Origin: an uncultured Fretibacterium sp.
GTDB taxonomy: Bacteria > Synergistota > Synergistia > Synergistales > Aminobacteriaceae
Direction of reading: 5' to 3'
NCBI RefSeq assembly: GCF_963548695.1
Contig: NZ_CAUUWA010000067.1
Coordinates: 1 to 12,495, forward strand
Length of the DNA: 12,495 nt
Shown here: positions 1 to 7,236 of the stretch, in pieces
How positions within the stretch are numbered: position 1 is the stretch's first letter
Layout: every line of letters begins with the position of its first letter
Translations under genes and position numbers: made by a program
Notes under the pieces: model-generated
Databases searched by the model: none
Told to the model about the DNA's origin: nothing
The model's input: the letters and a program-made list of their open reading frames with translations, nothing else

Positions 1-28
1 TTCCACCGCCTCGCGAGCGGCAGAATGT

Positions 29-56
29 AGTATAGCACGATCAGATTAAAATGCAA
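29..56 (-). promoter_or_regulatory. Predicted sigma70 promoter pointing out of the left edge
   Basis: On the minus strand there is TTGCAT (51-56), a 16-bp spacer and TATACT (29-34) preceded by TG at the extended -10 position (36-37). It lies about 105 bases beyond the ftsH stop and would start transcription near base 22, running off the window. The first transcribed bases can form a GC-rich inverted repeat (CCGC...GCGG, about 6-20), so the product could be a structured RNA or a structured leader. The gene itself is not visible. The promoter call rests only on motif match and spacing. Confidence 0.55.
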
Positions 57-161
57 GCACCTTTTCTAAATTCCATGGGAAGCCTTACATGGTGAAGCCG
101 CCCGAGGTCTTGTTCTCGTATCCGGTACAGAAGCTGAGATCGACCAAATTTATAAGGCCAA

Positions 162-2156
162 TCAGCCCAAAAGACCGCCTTTGGAAGGAGAATCCTCCTC
201 TTCTACCGGCTGAGAGATTTCTTCCGTCCCCTCTTTTGCAGGCGCAGAGGCATTTTCCCCACCGCCCTCCTCCGATTTTGGGGCCGTGCCGCCGCCATTG
301 CCGTTTCTCCGCTCCGGCTTCGGGGGCAGCTCCTCTCCGTTCATCAGGGCCTCGAACTCCTTACCGTCCAGGACCTCCCGCTCCAGCAAAACGGAGGCGA
401 TCCGATCCAGAAGCTCCCGTTTTTCCGTCAGGATCTCCTTGGCCTTGGCATAACAGGAGTCGATGATGGCCTTGACCTCCTGATCGATGGCATAGGCTAC
501 CTCCTCGCTGTAGTCCCGATCCTCGGAGATATCGCGCCCCAGGAATATCTCCTCGTGCTTACGCCCGAGTTTGACCAGGCCCAGCCGCTCGCTCATGCCG
601 AGCTCCGTCACCATCTGGCGCGCCGTCCGGGTGGAACGTTCCAAGTCGTTGGCAGCTCCGCTGGTCACGTCGCCGAACACCAGCTCCTCCGAGACGCGTC
701 CACTGAGCAATATGCTGATGCGGTTCAGCAGGTCCGACCGCGACGTCAGGAAGCGGTCCTCCTCCGGCAGCTGGAGTGTGTAGCCCAGTGCGGCGTGTCC
801 GCGCGGAATGATGGAGATCTTGTGCACGGGGTCGCTGTCCGGAAGCACCTTGGCGACGATAGCGTGTCCCACCTCGTGGTAGGCGATAATCTTCTTCTCC
901 TTATCGCTGATCAGCCGACTGCGTCGTTCGGGTCCGGCCATCACGCGCTCGATGCCCTCCTCGAGCTCCTCCATGCCGATTTTTTCCCTGCCGTGCCGCG
1001 CCGACAGCAACGCCGCCTCGTTGATGAGGTTCTCCAGGTCCGCCCCGACGAAGCCGGGCGTCCTTCGGGCCAGCACGCTCAGGTCGATGTCGTCGTCCAC
1101 CTTCTTGTTTCGGACGTGCACCTTCAGGATTGCCTCTCGGCCGTTGACGTCCGGGCGATCCACCACGATATGCCGATCGAAGCGCCCGGGGCGCAGCAGC
1201 GCAGGGTCCAGGATATCCGGCCGGTTCGTCGCCGCTATCAGGATGGTGCTGCTCTCCTCCTCGAATCCGTCCAACTCGACCAGGAGCTGGTTCAGGGTCT
1301 GCTCGCGCTCGTCGTGCCCTCCGCCGAGCCCCGCGCCCCTGTGGCGCCCGACGGCGTCGATCTCGTCGATAAAAATGATGCAGGGCTGATACTTCTTGGC
1401 CTGCTCGAACAGGTCGCGCACGCGCGCCGCACCCACGCCGACGAACATCTCCACAAAATCCGAGCCGCTGACGCTGAAGAACGGCACGTCCGCCTCACCC
1501 GCCGCCGCACGGGCCAGAAGGGTCTTGCCCGTACCGGGAGGGCCCAGAAGCAGAACACCGCGCGGGACCTTGGCCCCCAGCCGGGTGAACTTCGCAGGAT
1601 CCTTCAGGAAATGGATGACCTCCTGCAGTTCCTCCTTGGACTCGTCGCAGCCCGCGACGTCGTTGAACGTCACCTTGGGGCGGTTGTCCAGAAAGAGCTT
1701 CGCCTTGCTCTTGGCGAAGGACATCACCTTGCCGCCTCCGCCCTGCATGTTATAAAGGAAGAATATCCACACGCCGATCAGCAGAAGGGTCGGAAAGAGG
1801 GAGGAGAGCATCGTCACCCACCACGACGTCTTTTGCGGCGCCTCGACGGTGACGACCGCCCCCTTCTTCGCGGCCTGATCCGCCAGACCGGAGACATCGA
1901 CCGCGTAGGTCAGGAAGCGGGTCCCATCCTTGAGCTCTCCCCGCAGCACCGCGGAGCTGGACTCCCCCGGAAGGGTGTTGTTGCGGATCTGCAGATTGCT
2001 GACGCGCCCTCCCTCCATCTCGAATAAAAACGAACTATAGCTGACCTCGTTGTACGGCTTCTGGGCCTGCTCCGGCGTGAGGAACATGTTGACCACGCTG
2101 ACCACCAGAAGGATGAGGATCAGGTAAAGGCCCAGATTCTTGACTATCCGCCCCAA
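162..2156 (-). CDS. ftsH: ATP-dependent zinc metalloprotease FtsH
   Basis: Membrane-anchored AAA+ protease that extracts and degrades unassembled membrane proteins and short-lived regulators, working as a hexamer. The 664-residue protein has two N-terminal membrane segments (about 8-26 and 114-135) around a roughly 85-residue extracytoplasmic domain. The AAA module follows, with Walker A GPPGTGKT (205-212), Walker B IIFIDEID (260-267) and the second region of homology with its arginine fingers (310-328). The zinc site is HEVGH (427-431), with a likely third ligand Asp504 in the NDLERST motif. Length is typical. The tail (about 610-664) is low-complexity, rich in Gly, Glu, Pro and Ser. The start is TTG: the N-terminus GRIVKNLGLYL fits the family, and GAGAGGTGG lies just upstream. 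An out-of-frame ATG overlaps this start. The gene follows hpt after 211 bases, matching the tilS-hpt-ftsH order of Bacillus. Identity is secure. Confidence 0.98.
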   Translation of the reverse strand: MGRIVKNLGLYLILILLVVSVVNMFLTPEQAQKPYNEVSYSSFLFEMEGGRVSNLQIRNNTLPGESSSAVLRGELKDGTRFLTYAVDVSGLADQAAKKGAVVTVEAPQKTSWWVTMLSSLFPTLLLIGVWIFFLYNMQGGGGKVMSFAKSKAKLFLDNRPKVTFNDVAGCDESKEELQEVIHFLKDPAKFTRLGAKVPRGVLLLGPPGTGKTLLARAAAGEADVPFFSVSGSDFVEMFVGVGAARVRDLFEQAKKYQPCIIFIDEIDAVGRHRGAGLGGGHDEREQTLNQLLVELDGFEEESSTILIAATNRPDILDPALLRPGRFDRHIVVDRPDVNGREAILKVHVRNKKVDDDIDLSVLARRTPGFVGADLENLINEAALLSARHGREKIGMEELEEGIERVMAGPERRSRLISDKEKKIIAYHEVGHAIVAKVLPDSDPVHKISIIPRGHAALGYTLQLPEEDRFLTSRSDLLNRISILLSGRVSEELVFGDVTSGAANDLERSTRTARQMVTELGMSERLGLVKLGRKHEEIFLGRDISEDRDYSEEVAYAIDQEVKAIIDSCYAKAKEILTEKRELLDRIASVLLEREVLDGKEFEALMNGEELPPKPERRNGNGGGTAPKSEEGGGENASAPAKEGTEEISQPVEEEDSPSKGGLLG

Positions 2157-2277
2157 GACATCGCCACCTCTCCCAATACACCCCGCCCCCAGGGGCGGAG
2201 AATGAGATAAAATAACGCAACAAAACCTAAAAAATCCGTTCGTCCCTCAAGAGAGATGACGACGGATATACGCCAAC

Positions 2278-2307
2278 TTTATAATTCTAACACCGGGCCA
2301 GGGACAA
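2278..2307 (-). promoter_or_regulatory. Candidate promoter for ftsH
   Basis: In the 211-base hpt-ftsH gap the minus strand carries TTGTCC (2302-2307), an 18-bp spacer and TATAAA (2278-2283). This would give a leader of about 115 nt before the ftsH TTG. The gap is more AT-rich than the flanking genes. No convincing intrinsic terminator was found after hpt: only a 6-bp ACCTTT/AAAGGT hairpin without a U-tract. ftsH is therefore probably served both by read-through and by this promoter. The -35 match is only moderate. Confidence 0.35.
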
Positions 2308-2367
2308 ATAAAACGAGAAACCCCGCAAGGAATTAAGGATTTTGTACCTTTATGCCCTGGAAAGGTC

Positions 2368-2925
2368 TCAGGAATTGACGGTGCTGTGCGCGCTGACCGA
2401 GTGGATATCCGGGAGGTGCCGCCACCGCCCCGCGTAGTCCAGCCCATACCCCACGACGAAGGCATCGGGCATGGAGAAGCCGCAGTAGTCCACATGAACC
2501 GCCACCTCGCGCCGTGCGCTTTTGTCCAACAACACGCAGGTCCTGAGGCTTGCGGGCTTGCGGGCCTGGAGGAGCTCCAGCAGGTAGGAGAGGGTATACC
2601 CCGTGTCGATGATGTCCTCGACGATAAGGACGTGCCTGTCCTCGATACTGCTCCCGATGTCCCGCAGGATGCGCACGACTCCGCTGCTCTTCGTCGCGTT
2701 TTCATAGGAAGAGACGGACATAAAATCGACGCGGACGTCCAGATCCTCGGGCATCCTCCGCACGAGATCGGTGAGGAAAAATACGGCCCCGTTGAGGATC
2801 CCCACCACCAAAAGCTCCTTGCCCCGCATGTCCGCCGCAATCCAGCCGGCCAAATCGGAGACGCGCTCCGCGATCTCCCCGCGAGAAAACAACACCTCGC
2901 CGATCCTGTACTCCTGCTCCACCAC
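2368..2925 (-). CDS. hpt: Hypoxanthine phosphoribosyltransferase
   Basis: Purine-salvage enzyme joining hypoxanthine (and usually guanine) to PRPP to give IMP or GMP, in the cytoplasm. From the chosen GTG start it is 185 residues, the usual size. The pyrophosphate loop is GILNGAVFF (42-50), the flexible-loop Ser-Tyr pair lies at 73-74, the PRPP motif VLIVEDIIDTGYTL is at 99-112, and the base-binding end reads VVGYGLDYAGRWRHLPDI (157-174). The open frame continues upstream to a TTG at 3009 and an ATG at 2985, both inside tilS. GTG 2925 is preferred because GAGGAGG (2934-2940) sits 8 nt before it and the protein then begins EQEYRIGEVLFS, as expected for the family. A second GTG directly follows (2922). 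tilS ends 40 bases upstream and ftsH follows, the same order as in Bacillus. Identity is secure; the start is likely. Confidence 0.96.
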   Translation of the reverse strand: MVEQEYRIGEVLFSRGEIAERVSDLAGWIAADMRGKELLVVGILNGAVFFLTDLVRRMPEDLDVRVDFMSVSSYENATKSSGVVRILRDIGSSIEDRHVLIVEDIIDTGYTLSYLLELLQARKPASLRTCVLLDKSARREVAVHVDYCGFSMPDAFVVGYGLDYAGRWRHLPDIHSVSAHSTVNS

Positions 2926-2933
2926 AACCCCAA

Positions 2934-2940
2934 CCTCCTC
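2934..2940 (-). promoter_or_regulatory. Shine-Dalgarno site that decides the hpt start
   Basis: The minus strand reads GAGGAGG here, 8 nt before GTG 2925. This is the strongest ribosome-binding site near the hpt N-terminus and argues against the longer frames starting at 2985 or 3009, which overlap the end of tilS. Confidence 0.7.
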
Positions 2941-2965
2941 AAACCCACAAAAAAGTGCGAAACGA

Positions 2966-4066
2966 TCAAAAAGGGTCCGCCCCATCAGGCCGCCGCTCCC
3001 ATGAGACAAGGGAGGAACCGCCCCTGACCGTCACGCCCCCTCCCCAGGGGAAACGGAAGCCCCTCCTGCCATCCAGCAGACGGACGAGCTCCAGACAGCG
3101 CGCCCGGGACAGGACGGGCAACTTCAAACGGCGCGCCAACTCACGAATCAGAAGGGCCCGGTCTCGGACGGACAATCCGGCGAGGGCTTCACGCCCCACC
3201 TCGACCGGCAGAGCAAAACGCCCTAACCCCACGGACTCGGCCAACTTGGCGCCGCGCCGCTCCTCCTCCTCCCGATACCCGCGCATCTCCTCGGCAAACG
3301 CCGCCAGATGCTCAACGGCTCCTGCGTTCACCCGCTCCACCGCCAGGGGCAGAAGCGACCGCCGAAGGAAGTTGCGCGTGTGCCTCAGGTCCTCGTTCGA
3401 GCTGTCCTCGCGCCAGGGGATCCCGCGGCAACGCAGGATATCCCTCAAAAATCCCCTCCTCAGGGAGAGGAGCGGCCGAAAAAAAAGGCCCCGCCTCTCG
3501 GGCATCCCAATACATCCACGGACCCCCGTACCGCGTATGAGGTTGAAGAGCACCGTCTCCGCCACGTCGTCCCGATTGTGCCCAAGGGCGATCCCCACGG
3601 CGCCGCAGTCCTCCGCCGCAAGGGTCAGGGCCTCATACCGCAATCTCCTGGCGGCGGCCTCGAGCGACTCCCCTCGCACCCTCCCCCGGGGCACGTCGAT
3701 GCATGCCTCGCGGAAACCGACTCCCCAAGCGGCGGCCATCCGCCGCACGAAGGACGCATCCGCATCGGACTCCGCCCCCCGAATGCCGTGATTCACATGT
3801 ACGGCCAGGACGGGGCCTCCGTAAAGCGTCCGGAAAAGCCACAGGAGCGCCAGGGAATCCCCGCCCCCCGAGACTGCCGCCAGAATGGTCCCCTTGGCCG
3901 GAAGCCATCCCTGACGCCCTCCCGTCTCGAAAAAAAAACGCGCCAGCGCATGCAGCGAAAGGGCATATGGGATATCTCGACCGTGTTCCCGACGCCTCTC
4001 CCCGGGCGCCAGACGATCCAGAGCTGCCCGGTAAAAGGACTCCAGCGGCCGTTCGTTCCCTTTCAG
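2966..4066 (-). CDS. tilS: tRNA(Ile)-lysidine synthase, apparent CTG start
   Basis: Essential enzyme that uses ATP and lysine to convert C34 of the AUA-reading tRNA-Ile to lysidine. The frame holds the ATP-pyrophosphatase P-loop ILAAVSGGGDSLALL (SGGGDS at 66-71 from the CTG start), HVNHGIRG (90-97), LGHNRDDVAETVLFNLIRGTG (161-181) and the NEDLRHTRNFLR segment (224-235). A short C-terminal domain brings it to 366 residues. Between the upstream in-frame stop (4145-4147) and the first GTG (3796, inside the HVNHG motif) there is no ATG, GTG or TTG. CTG 4064-4066 is chosen because it overlaps the preceding stop as CTGA, with GGAGGT 6 nt upstream. This gives about 60 residues before the P-loop, somewhat long. 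ATT 3886, just before the P-loop, is an alternative. Two T-runs (9 and 8 bases) lie inside the gene. Identity is firm, the exact start is not. Confidence 0.92.
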   Translation of the reverse strand: MKGNERPLESFYRAALDRLAPGERRREHGRDIPYALSLHALARFFFETGGRQGWLPAKGTILAAVSGGGDSLALLWLFRTLYGGPVLAVHVNHGIRGAESDADASFVRRMAAAWGVGFREACIDVPRGRVRGESLEAAARRLRYEALTLAAEDCGAVGIALGHNRDDVAETVLFNLIRGTGVRGCIGMPERRGLFFRPLLSLRRGFLRDILRCRGIPWREDSSNEDLRHTRNFLRRSLLPLAVERVNAGAVEHLAAFAEEMRGYREEEERRGAKLAESVGLGRFALPVEVGREALAGLSVRDRALLIRELARRLKLPVLSRARCLELVRLLDGRRGFRFPWGGGVTVRGGSSLVSWERRPDGADPF

Positions 4067-6156
4067 TTCACGACCTCCGTGCCGTCCTCGAGGGGAAGCT
4101 CCTCCTCCGCATCTTCCGAGGATGGCGACGCCGACTTCCCTTTCTTAGCAGCCTCCGCCCCGCCGTAGAGCATACGATAGACGGCCAGGTTGCCCGAGAC
4201 CTTCTGGACGTAATCGCAGGTCTCGTTGAAACGAACCTCCTCGATCCACCGATCGGGCTCCAGGACATCCCGGCCGTCCCTGAGCCATTTGCGGGCGTTG
4301 CCCGACCCCGCGTTGTAGGCGGCCATGACCCAGTCCTCCCGCGCGAAGGACCTGCCGAGCCAGGACAGGTGGGAGGCCCCCATGGAGATGTTGTCCTTTA
4401 TGTCGTAGATATTGTATTTCTTCAGCCCCATCCGCTTGGCCTCGCCTTTGGCCGTGCCCGGCATGAGCTGCATGAGCCCGGACGCGCCGGCGTGGCTCGT
4501 GGCCCTGGGCTTGAAAGCGCTCTCCTGCCTCATGACGGCCCAGACGAGGTGATCCTCGACTCCATAGGTTTTGCAGGCGTCCTCCACCTGAGCCCGGAAG
4601 GGCCGGGGATAGAGCGCCTCGAGATCGGACCGGTAAAGGGTCGTGCCCAGGGTCATCAGCCCAGTCAAACGACGCGCCTGGTCGTAGACGTCCTCGAACC
4701 CAAGCCAGCGGGCCAGTTTCAGGGCGCGGTAAAGGTCTCGGGCCGAGGCGCCCTGAGCCTGGAGCCTTAGCCGGGCGTAGAGGACGAACCCCCACAGCTC
4801 CAGTTCGCCGGGTTTCGAGGCGAGCGACGGATTCTCCCCGTCCAGCAGTTTGATCGCTCCGGGGCGCGCCATGAAGGTATAGAGGGAAAGGGGATGGTCT
4901 CGTGCGAGGGTATCCAGGGTCCTCTCCGACTCGGCCGATTTGCCCGCTGCCCTCTGCGCGTGCGCGATCCAATAGAGGATGCGCGCCCTCCGGGCCCCAT
5001 CCACACCAGGGGCGTAAGCCTGTTTCCAGAGGCGCACGGCCTCATCCGGTTTTCTCCCGTCCAGGCTCGCCCAGCCGCGCCGCCAGAGAACGTCGAAGGC
5101 ATAGGCCGTATCGGGGTACCCCACGATCAGCCGGTCCTCCAGCTCCGTCCTCCGCTTGTCGCCGACGAGGCCGCTCAAGATCAGAAGCGCACGCGCCTGG
5201 ACCTTGCCCTTGCGCTTCTCGACGATGCGCTCCAACACCCCAGCGGCGGCCTCCTTATCGCTCCGCGCAAGGACCCCGATGCGCCGAACGGACGCTTCCG
5301 CGTAGGCGTTCCCGTCCAGGGCCAGCGCCCCCCAGAGGCTCAGCGCTTCCGCGCCGCGCTTCATCCGAGATAGCGACCAGGCCCGATAATACGCCGCCCT
5401 CCGCCCCTCCGCAGAGCTGATGGGTACGGGGGCCAACCGCTCGACCGCCGCCCTGTCGTCCTTGACCAGATGGGCATAGACGCCCAGGGCAACCCGAACG
5501 GACTGCGGCCACGGCTTCTTGAGACGTGCCAGCACCTCGGCCGCAGCCTTGTTGCCGGCCTGTAGCTTGAGGAGGCTCAATGCCTGAGCAGTTCGGTCCT
5601 TCGGCAGACCCGGAAGACGGAGAAGGCGGGAGAGGACGTAAATTCTGCGTTCCTTCGTACCGGCGGTCCGGAGCATTCGCTCCAGGGCCGTCTGAATTTT
5701 CTGGGGTTCCCCATCCTTCAGCAGGCGATGCTGGGCCGCGGCGATGTAATATTTCAGCTCCCTCGGGGCGGATTTCCAAAGCCGCTCCGACAGATTCAGG
5801 GCCTCCTCGGTCCGCCCCATCCTCTCGTAACCCAGCAGGAGGGTCATATCGGCATAGGGACGAATTCCCTGGGGGAAGGCGTTCCTCTGTGCCTCCAGAA
5901 TCGAGACCGCCTCGGGCCATTTGCCGCGGAGGCGCAGGGCATTGACCATCAAGGCGTGGTCCCGTGGGGACTTATCCCGCTTCGAGGCATAGGCCTCGTT
6001 CATTGCGGCCCAGGAACGCCGCCAAAAGAGGTCGTAAAGCCTGTTATCCGCAGCCGAGGCCGGAGAGGCGACGATGAAGGGGAGACCGACCAGACAGAGG
6101 AAAACGACGAGGCCCAGGAAGGCACGCGTTCCTGGAACAAAACTTTTTTTCAGCAT
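4063..6156 (-). CDS. slt: Soluble lytic murein transglycosylase (Slt70-type)
   Basis: Periplasmic enzyme that cleaves the MurNAc-GlcNAc bond of peptidoglycan and leaves 1,6-anhydroMurNAc ends. The 697-residue protein starts with a signal peptide (LKK, a hydrophobic run, and a likely ASA/AD cleavage near residue 35). A long alpha-helical, repeat-like region (about 40-510) resembles the U-domain of Slt70. The C-terminal catalytic domain has the ES motif RQESAF with catalytic Glu545, GASGLMQLMP (557-566) and AYNAGSG (613-619), the three hallmarks of family GH23. A short charged tail follows (EDAEEELPLEDG). The open frame extends upstream to 6357, but ATG 6156 has a strong AAAGGAG at 5 nt and begins the signal peptide. 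The stop overlaps the apparent tilS start. A transglycosylase between ispE and tilS is not part of the classical Bacillus order. Identity is secure. Confidence 0.95.
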   Translation of the reverse strand: MLKKSFVPGTRAFLGLVVFLCLVGLPFIVASPASAADNRLYDLFWRRSWAAMNEAYASKRDKSPRDHALMVNALRLRGKWPEAVSILEAQRNAFPQGIRPYADMTLLLGYERMGRTEEALNLSERLWKSAPRELKYYIAAAQHRLLKDGEPQKIQTALERMLRTAGTKERRIYVLSRLLRLPGLPKDRTAQALSLLKLQAGNKAAAEVLARLKKPWPQSVRVALGVYAHLVKDDRAAVERLAPVPISSAEGRRAAYYRAWSLSRMKRGAEALSLWGALALDGNAYAEASVRRIGVLARSDKEAAAGVLERIVEKRKGKVQARALLILSGLVGDKRRTELEDRLIVGYPDTAYAFDVLWRRGWASLDGRKPDEAVRLWKQAYAPGVDGARRARILYWIAHAQRAAGKSAESERTLDTLARDHPLSLYTFMARPGAIKLLDGENPSLASKPGELELWGFVLYARLRLQAQGASARDLYRALKLARWLGFEDVYDQARRLTGLMTLGTTLYRSDLEALYPRPFRAQVEDACKTYGVEDHLVWAVMRQESAFKPRATSHAGASGLMQLMPGTAKGEAKRMGLKKYNIYDIKDNISMGASHLSWLGRSFAREDWVMAAYNAGSGNARKWLRDGRDVLEPDRWIEEVRFNETCDYVQKVSGNLAVYRMLYGGAEAAKKGKSASPSSEDAEEELPLEDGTEVVN
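4073..4078 (-). promoter_or_regulatory. Ribosome-binding site supporting the CTG start of tilS
   Basis: GGAGGT lies inside the last codons of the transglycosylase gene, followed by CGTGAA and then CTGA, which is both the tilS CTG and the upstream TGA stop. The geometry matches ordinary ATGA translational coupling, with C in place of A. Confidence 0.6.
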
Positions 6157-6167
6157 GAATTCTCCTT

Positions 6168-6209
6168 TAACGAAAGACAAAAATAACGAAAGACAAAAAG
6201 AGACAAAAA
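6168..6209 (+). repeat. 16-bp tandem repeat in the slt 5' region
   Basis: The 16-mer TAACGAAAGACAAAAA occurs twice head to tail (6168-6183, 6184-6199), followed by a partial third copy AGACAAAAA (6201-6209). On the mRNA strand it gives U-rich units that end directly at the slt ribosome-binding site. The array overlaps the T-tract of the putative ispE terminator. Confidence 0.85.
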
Positions 6210-6237
6210 TTGGCGAGCTTGCCGAAACGTGCCCGCC
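6205..6237 (-). terminator. Probable intrinsic terminator or attenuator between ispE and slt
   Basis: On the minus strand GGCGGGC (6231-6237) can pair with GCTCGCC (6212-6218), 7 bp with one G-U, around a 12-nt loop. AATTTTTG follows. It lies only about 50 bases before the slt ATG, so a separate slt promoter has little room. It may be leaky, or regulate slt within a shared transcript. Confidence 0.5.
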
Positions 6238-6245
6238 TCCTATTA

Positions 6246-6269
6246 GGGCGCCTCTTATCGGGCGCCTCT
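6246..6269 (+). repeat. Short direct repeat after ispE
   Basis: GGGCGCCTCT occurs at 6246-6255 and 6260-6269, separated by 4 bases, directly downstream of the ispE stop. Each copy contains the palindrome GGCGCC, so the two copies can also pair with each other as a 6-bp hairpin. No U-tract follows at once. Confidence 0.7.
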
Positions 6270-6271
6270 CG

Positions 6272-7108
6272 TCAGAAAAAATACAGAACCTGACGTACCC
6301 ATTCCGGGTAGCCCAAGTTGGGCACAGGTGCGGCAAAGAGGCAGAAGGCCGCACCACCGCTGCCCGTTATGCCCCAGGCCAGGGCCTCCGATCGCTCCAG
6401 TATCCCGAAAAGTTCGCGATACTCGGGAAAACGCTCCAGAAGCGGCAGCGCAAAGTCATTGGGGAGCAGCCCAACGCGTTCCCCCTTTTGAAGCGCTTTA
6501 TAAAGACGCAGGGCCTCCCCCCTGGCCTCGGGCGCACAAAGCGGATACCCACGGGGATGCCGGGCGTCCAGCTCGTCGTAGGCCCCCTTTGTGCCCACGC
6601 TCCACTCGGGGAAGAAGACCCGGCCCCCCAGGGAAAGCGCGGGCAGGGGCTCAAGACGATCCCCGATCCCCGATACCAGGGCGACGGGAAAACCGGAGAA
6701 AAGACAGGGCACATCCGCGCCCGTCCTGCGGGCGACCTCCGGCCACCGGGGGTCCGGGATCTCCGTGACAAGCCACCGAAGTAACGCGGCTCCGTTGCCG
6801 CTCCCCGCCCCGAGTCCGGCCCCCGGGAAAAGGCTCTTCAGGATCTCTATATCCAGAGGAGGAACGGCAAGACCTGACGCGCGGGCAAGGCGCAGGGCCC
6901 TCGCCACGATATTCTCCCCCTCCAGCTCCATCCCCTCGACGTTGACGAGGTCCCCCTCGGCAGGATCAGGGCGCCGGACGACGCGCAACACCTCCCCCGA
7001 GGGGATCCTGAGGAAGAGGGAGACGAGGTCGTGATAGCCGTCGTCCCGCCGCCCGGTCACCCGGAGGGAAAGGTTCAGCTTTGCAAAGGAAGGCAGGACG
7101 AAGCGCAC
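6272..7108 (-). CDS. ispE: 4-diphosphocytidyl-2-C-methyl-D-erythritol kinase
   Basis: GHMP-family kinase of the MEP pathway to isoprenoid precursors; it phosphorylates the 2-hydroxyl of CDP-methylerythritol using ATP, in the cytoplasm. The 278-residue protein opens with SFAKLNLSLRVTGRRDDGYH, with the expected Lys10 and the GYH substrate segment. The phosphate-binding loop PGAGLGAGSGNGAALL lies at 95-110, the catalytic Asp132 is in TGADVPCLFSG, and the C-terminal motif III is GITGSGGAAF. The usual GLGGGSSDAA core is altered here to GLGAGSGNGA. The start is GTG, chosen because the N-terminus then matches the family; the ribosome-binding site (GGGGGA, about 9 nt upstream) is modest. It lies after veg, as in Bacillus, but a strong terminator separates the two. 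No clear promoter for it was found. Identity is secure. Confidence 0.95.
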   Translation of the reverse strand: MRFVLPSFAKLNLSLRVTGRRDDGYHDLVSLFLRIPSGEVLRVVRRPDPAEGDLVNVEGMELEGENIVARALRLARASGLAVPPLDIEILKSLFPGAGLGAGSGNGAALLRWLVTEIPDPRWPEVARRTGADVPCLFSGFPVALVSGIGDRLEPLPALSLGGRVFFPEWSVGTKGAYDELDARHPRGYPLCAPEARGEALRLYKALQKGERVGLLPNDFALPLLERFPEYRELFGILERSEALAWGITGSGGAAFCLFAAPVPNLGYPEWVRQVLYFF

Positions 7109-7190
7109 GACGGCAATTCCCCCAAAAAGCTCGTGAAGATCATTCCATGAGCCCCCATGCCCCCTCCAGGAGTGAAGGAAGGAAAACCTG

Positions 7191-7226
7191 AAAAAAATAT
7201 CCCCGGACCTCGTCCGGGGATATTTT
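7191..7226 (-). terminator. Strong intrinsic terminator of veg
   Basis: A perfect 15-bp inverted repeat (7194-7208 with 7212-7226) encloses a 3-nt loop. Its core is ATCCCCGGAC paired with GTCCGGGGAT. On the minus strand it is followed by seven T (7191-7197), just after the veg stop. The plus strand shows four T on the other side, but no plus-strand gene would use it. Confidence 0.92.
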
Positions 7227-7236
7227 ACCTAAAACC

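Noticed and set aside
1..22. Beginning of a tRNA-Leu-like sequence (GTGGAA) at the left edge
   Set aside because: Position 8 would not be T, and too little sequence is visible to fold a tRNA.
555..2027. 490-codon open frame on the plus strand opposite ftsH
   Set aside because: Antisense shadow of a GC-rich gene: no ribosome-binding site, no recognisable domain, and ftsH is unmistakable on the other strand.
2296..2360. CCAGGG/CCCTGG inverted repeat after hpt as a terminator
   Set aside because: The arms are more than 50 bases apart and no T-run follows.
3633..3908. ATG-initiated 91-codon frame at the tilS N-terminus
   Set aside because: Its translation lacks the ILAAVSGGGDS motif, which lies in the other frame. 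It could be the tilS start only with a frameshift, for which there is no evidence.
4145..4972. 275-codon frame inside slt on the same strand
   Set aside because: Out of frame with the transglycosylase, Arg/Gly/Pro-rich, no motif.
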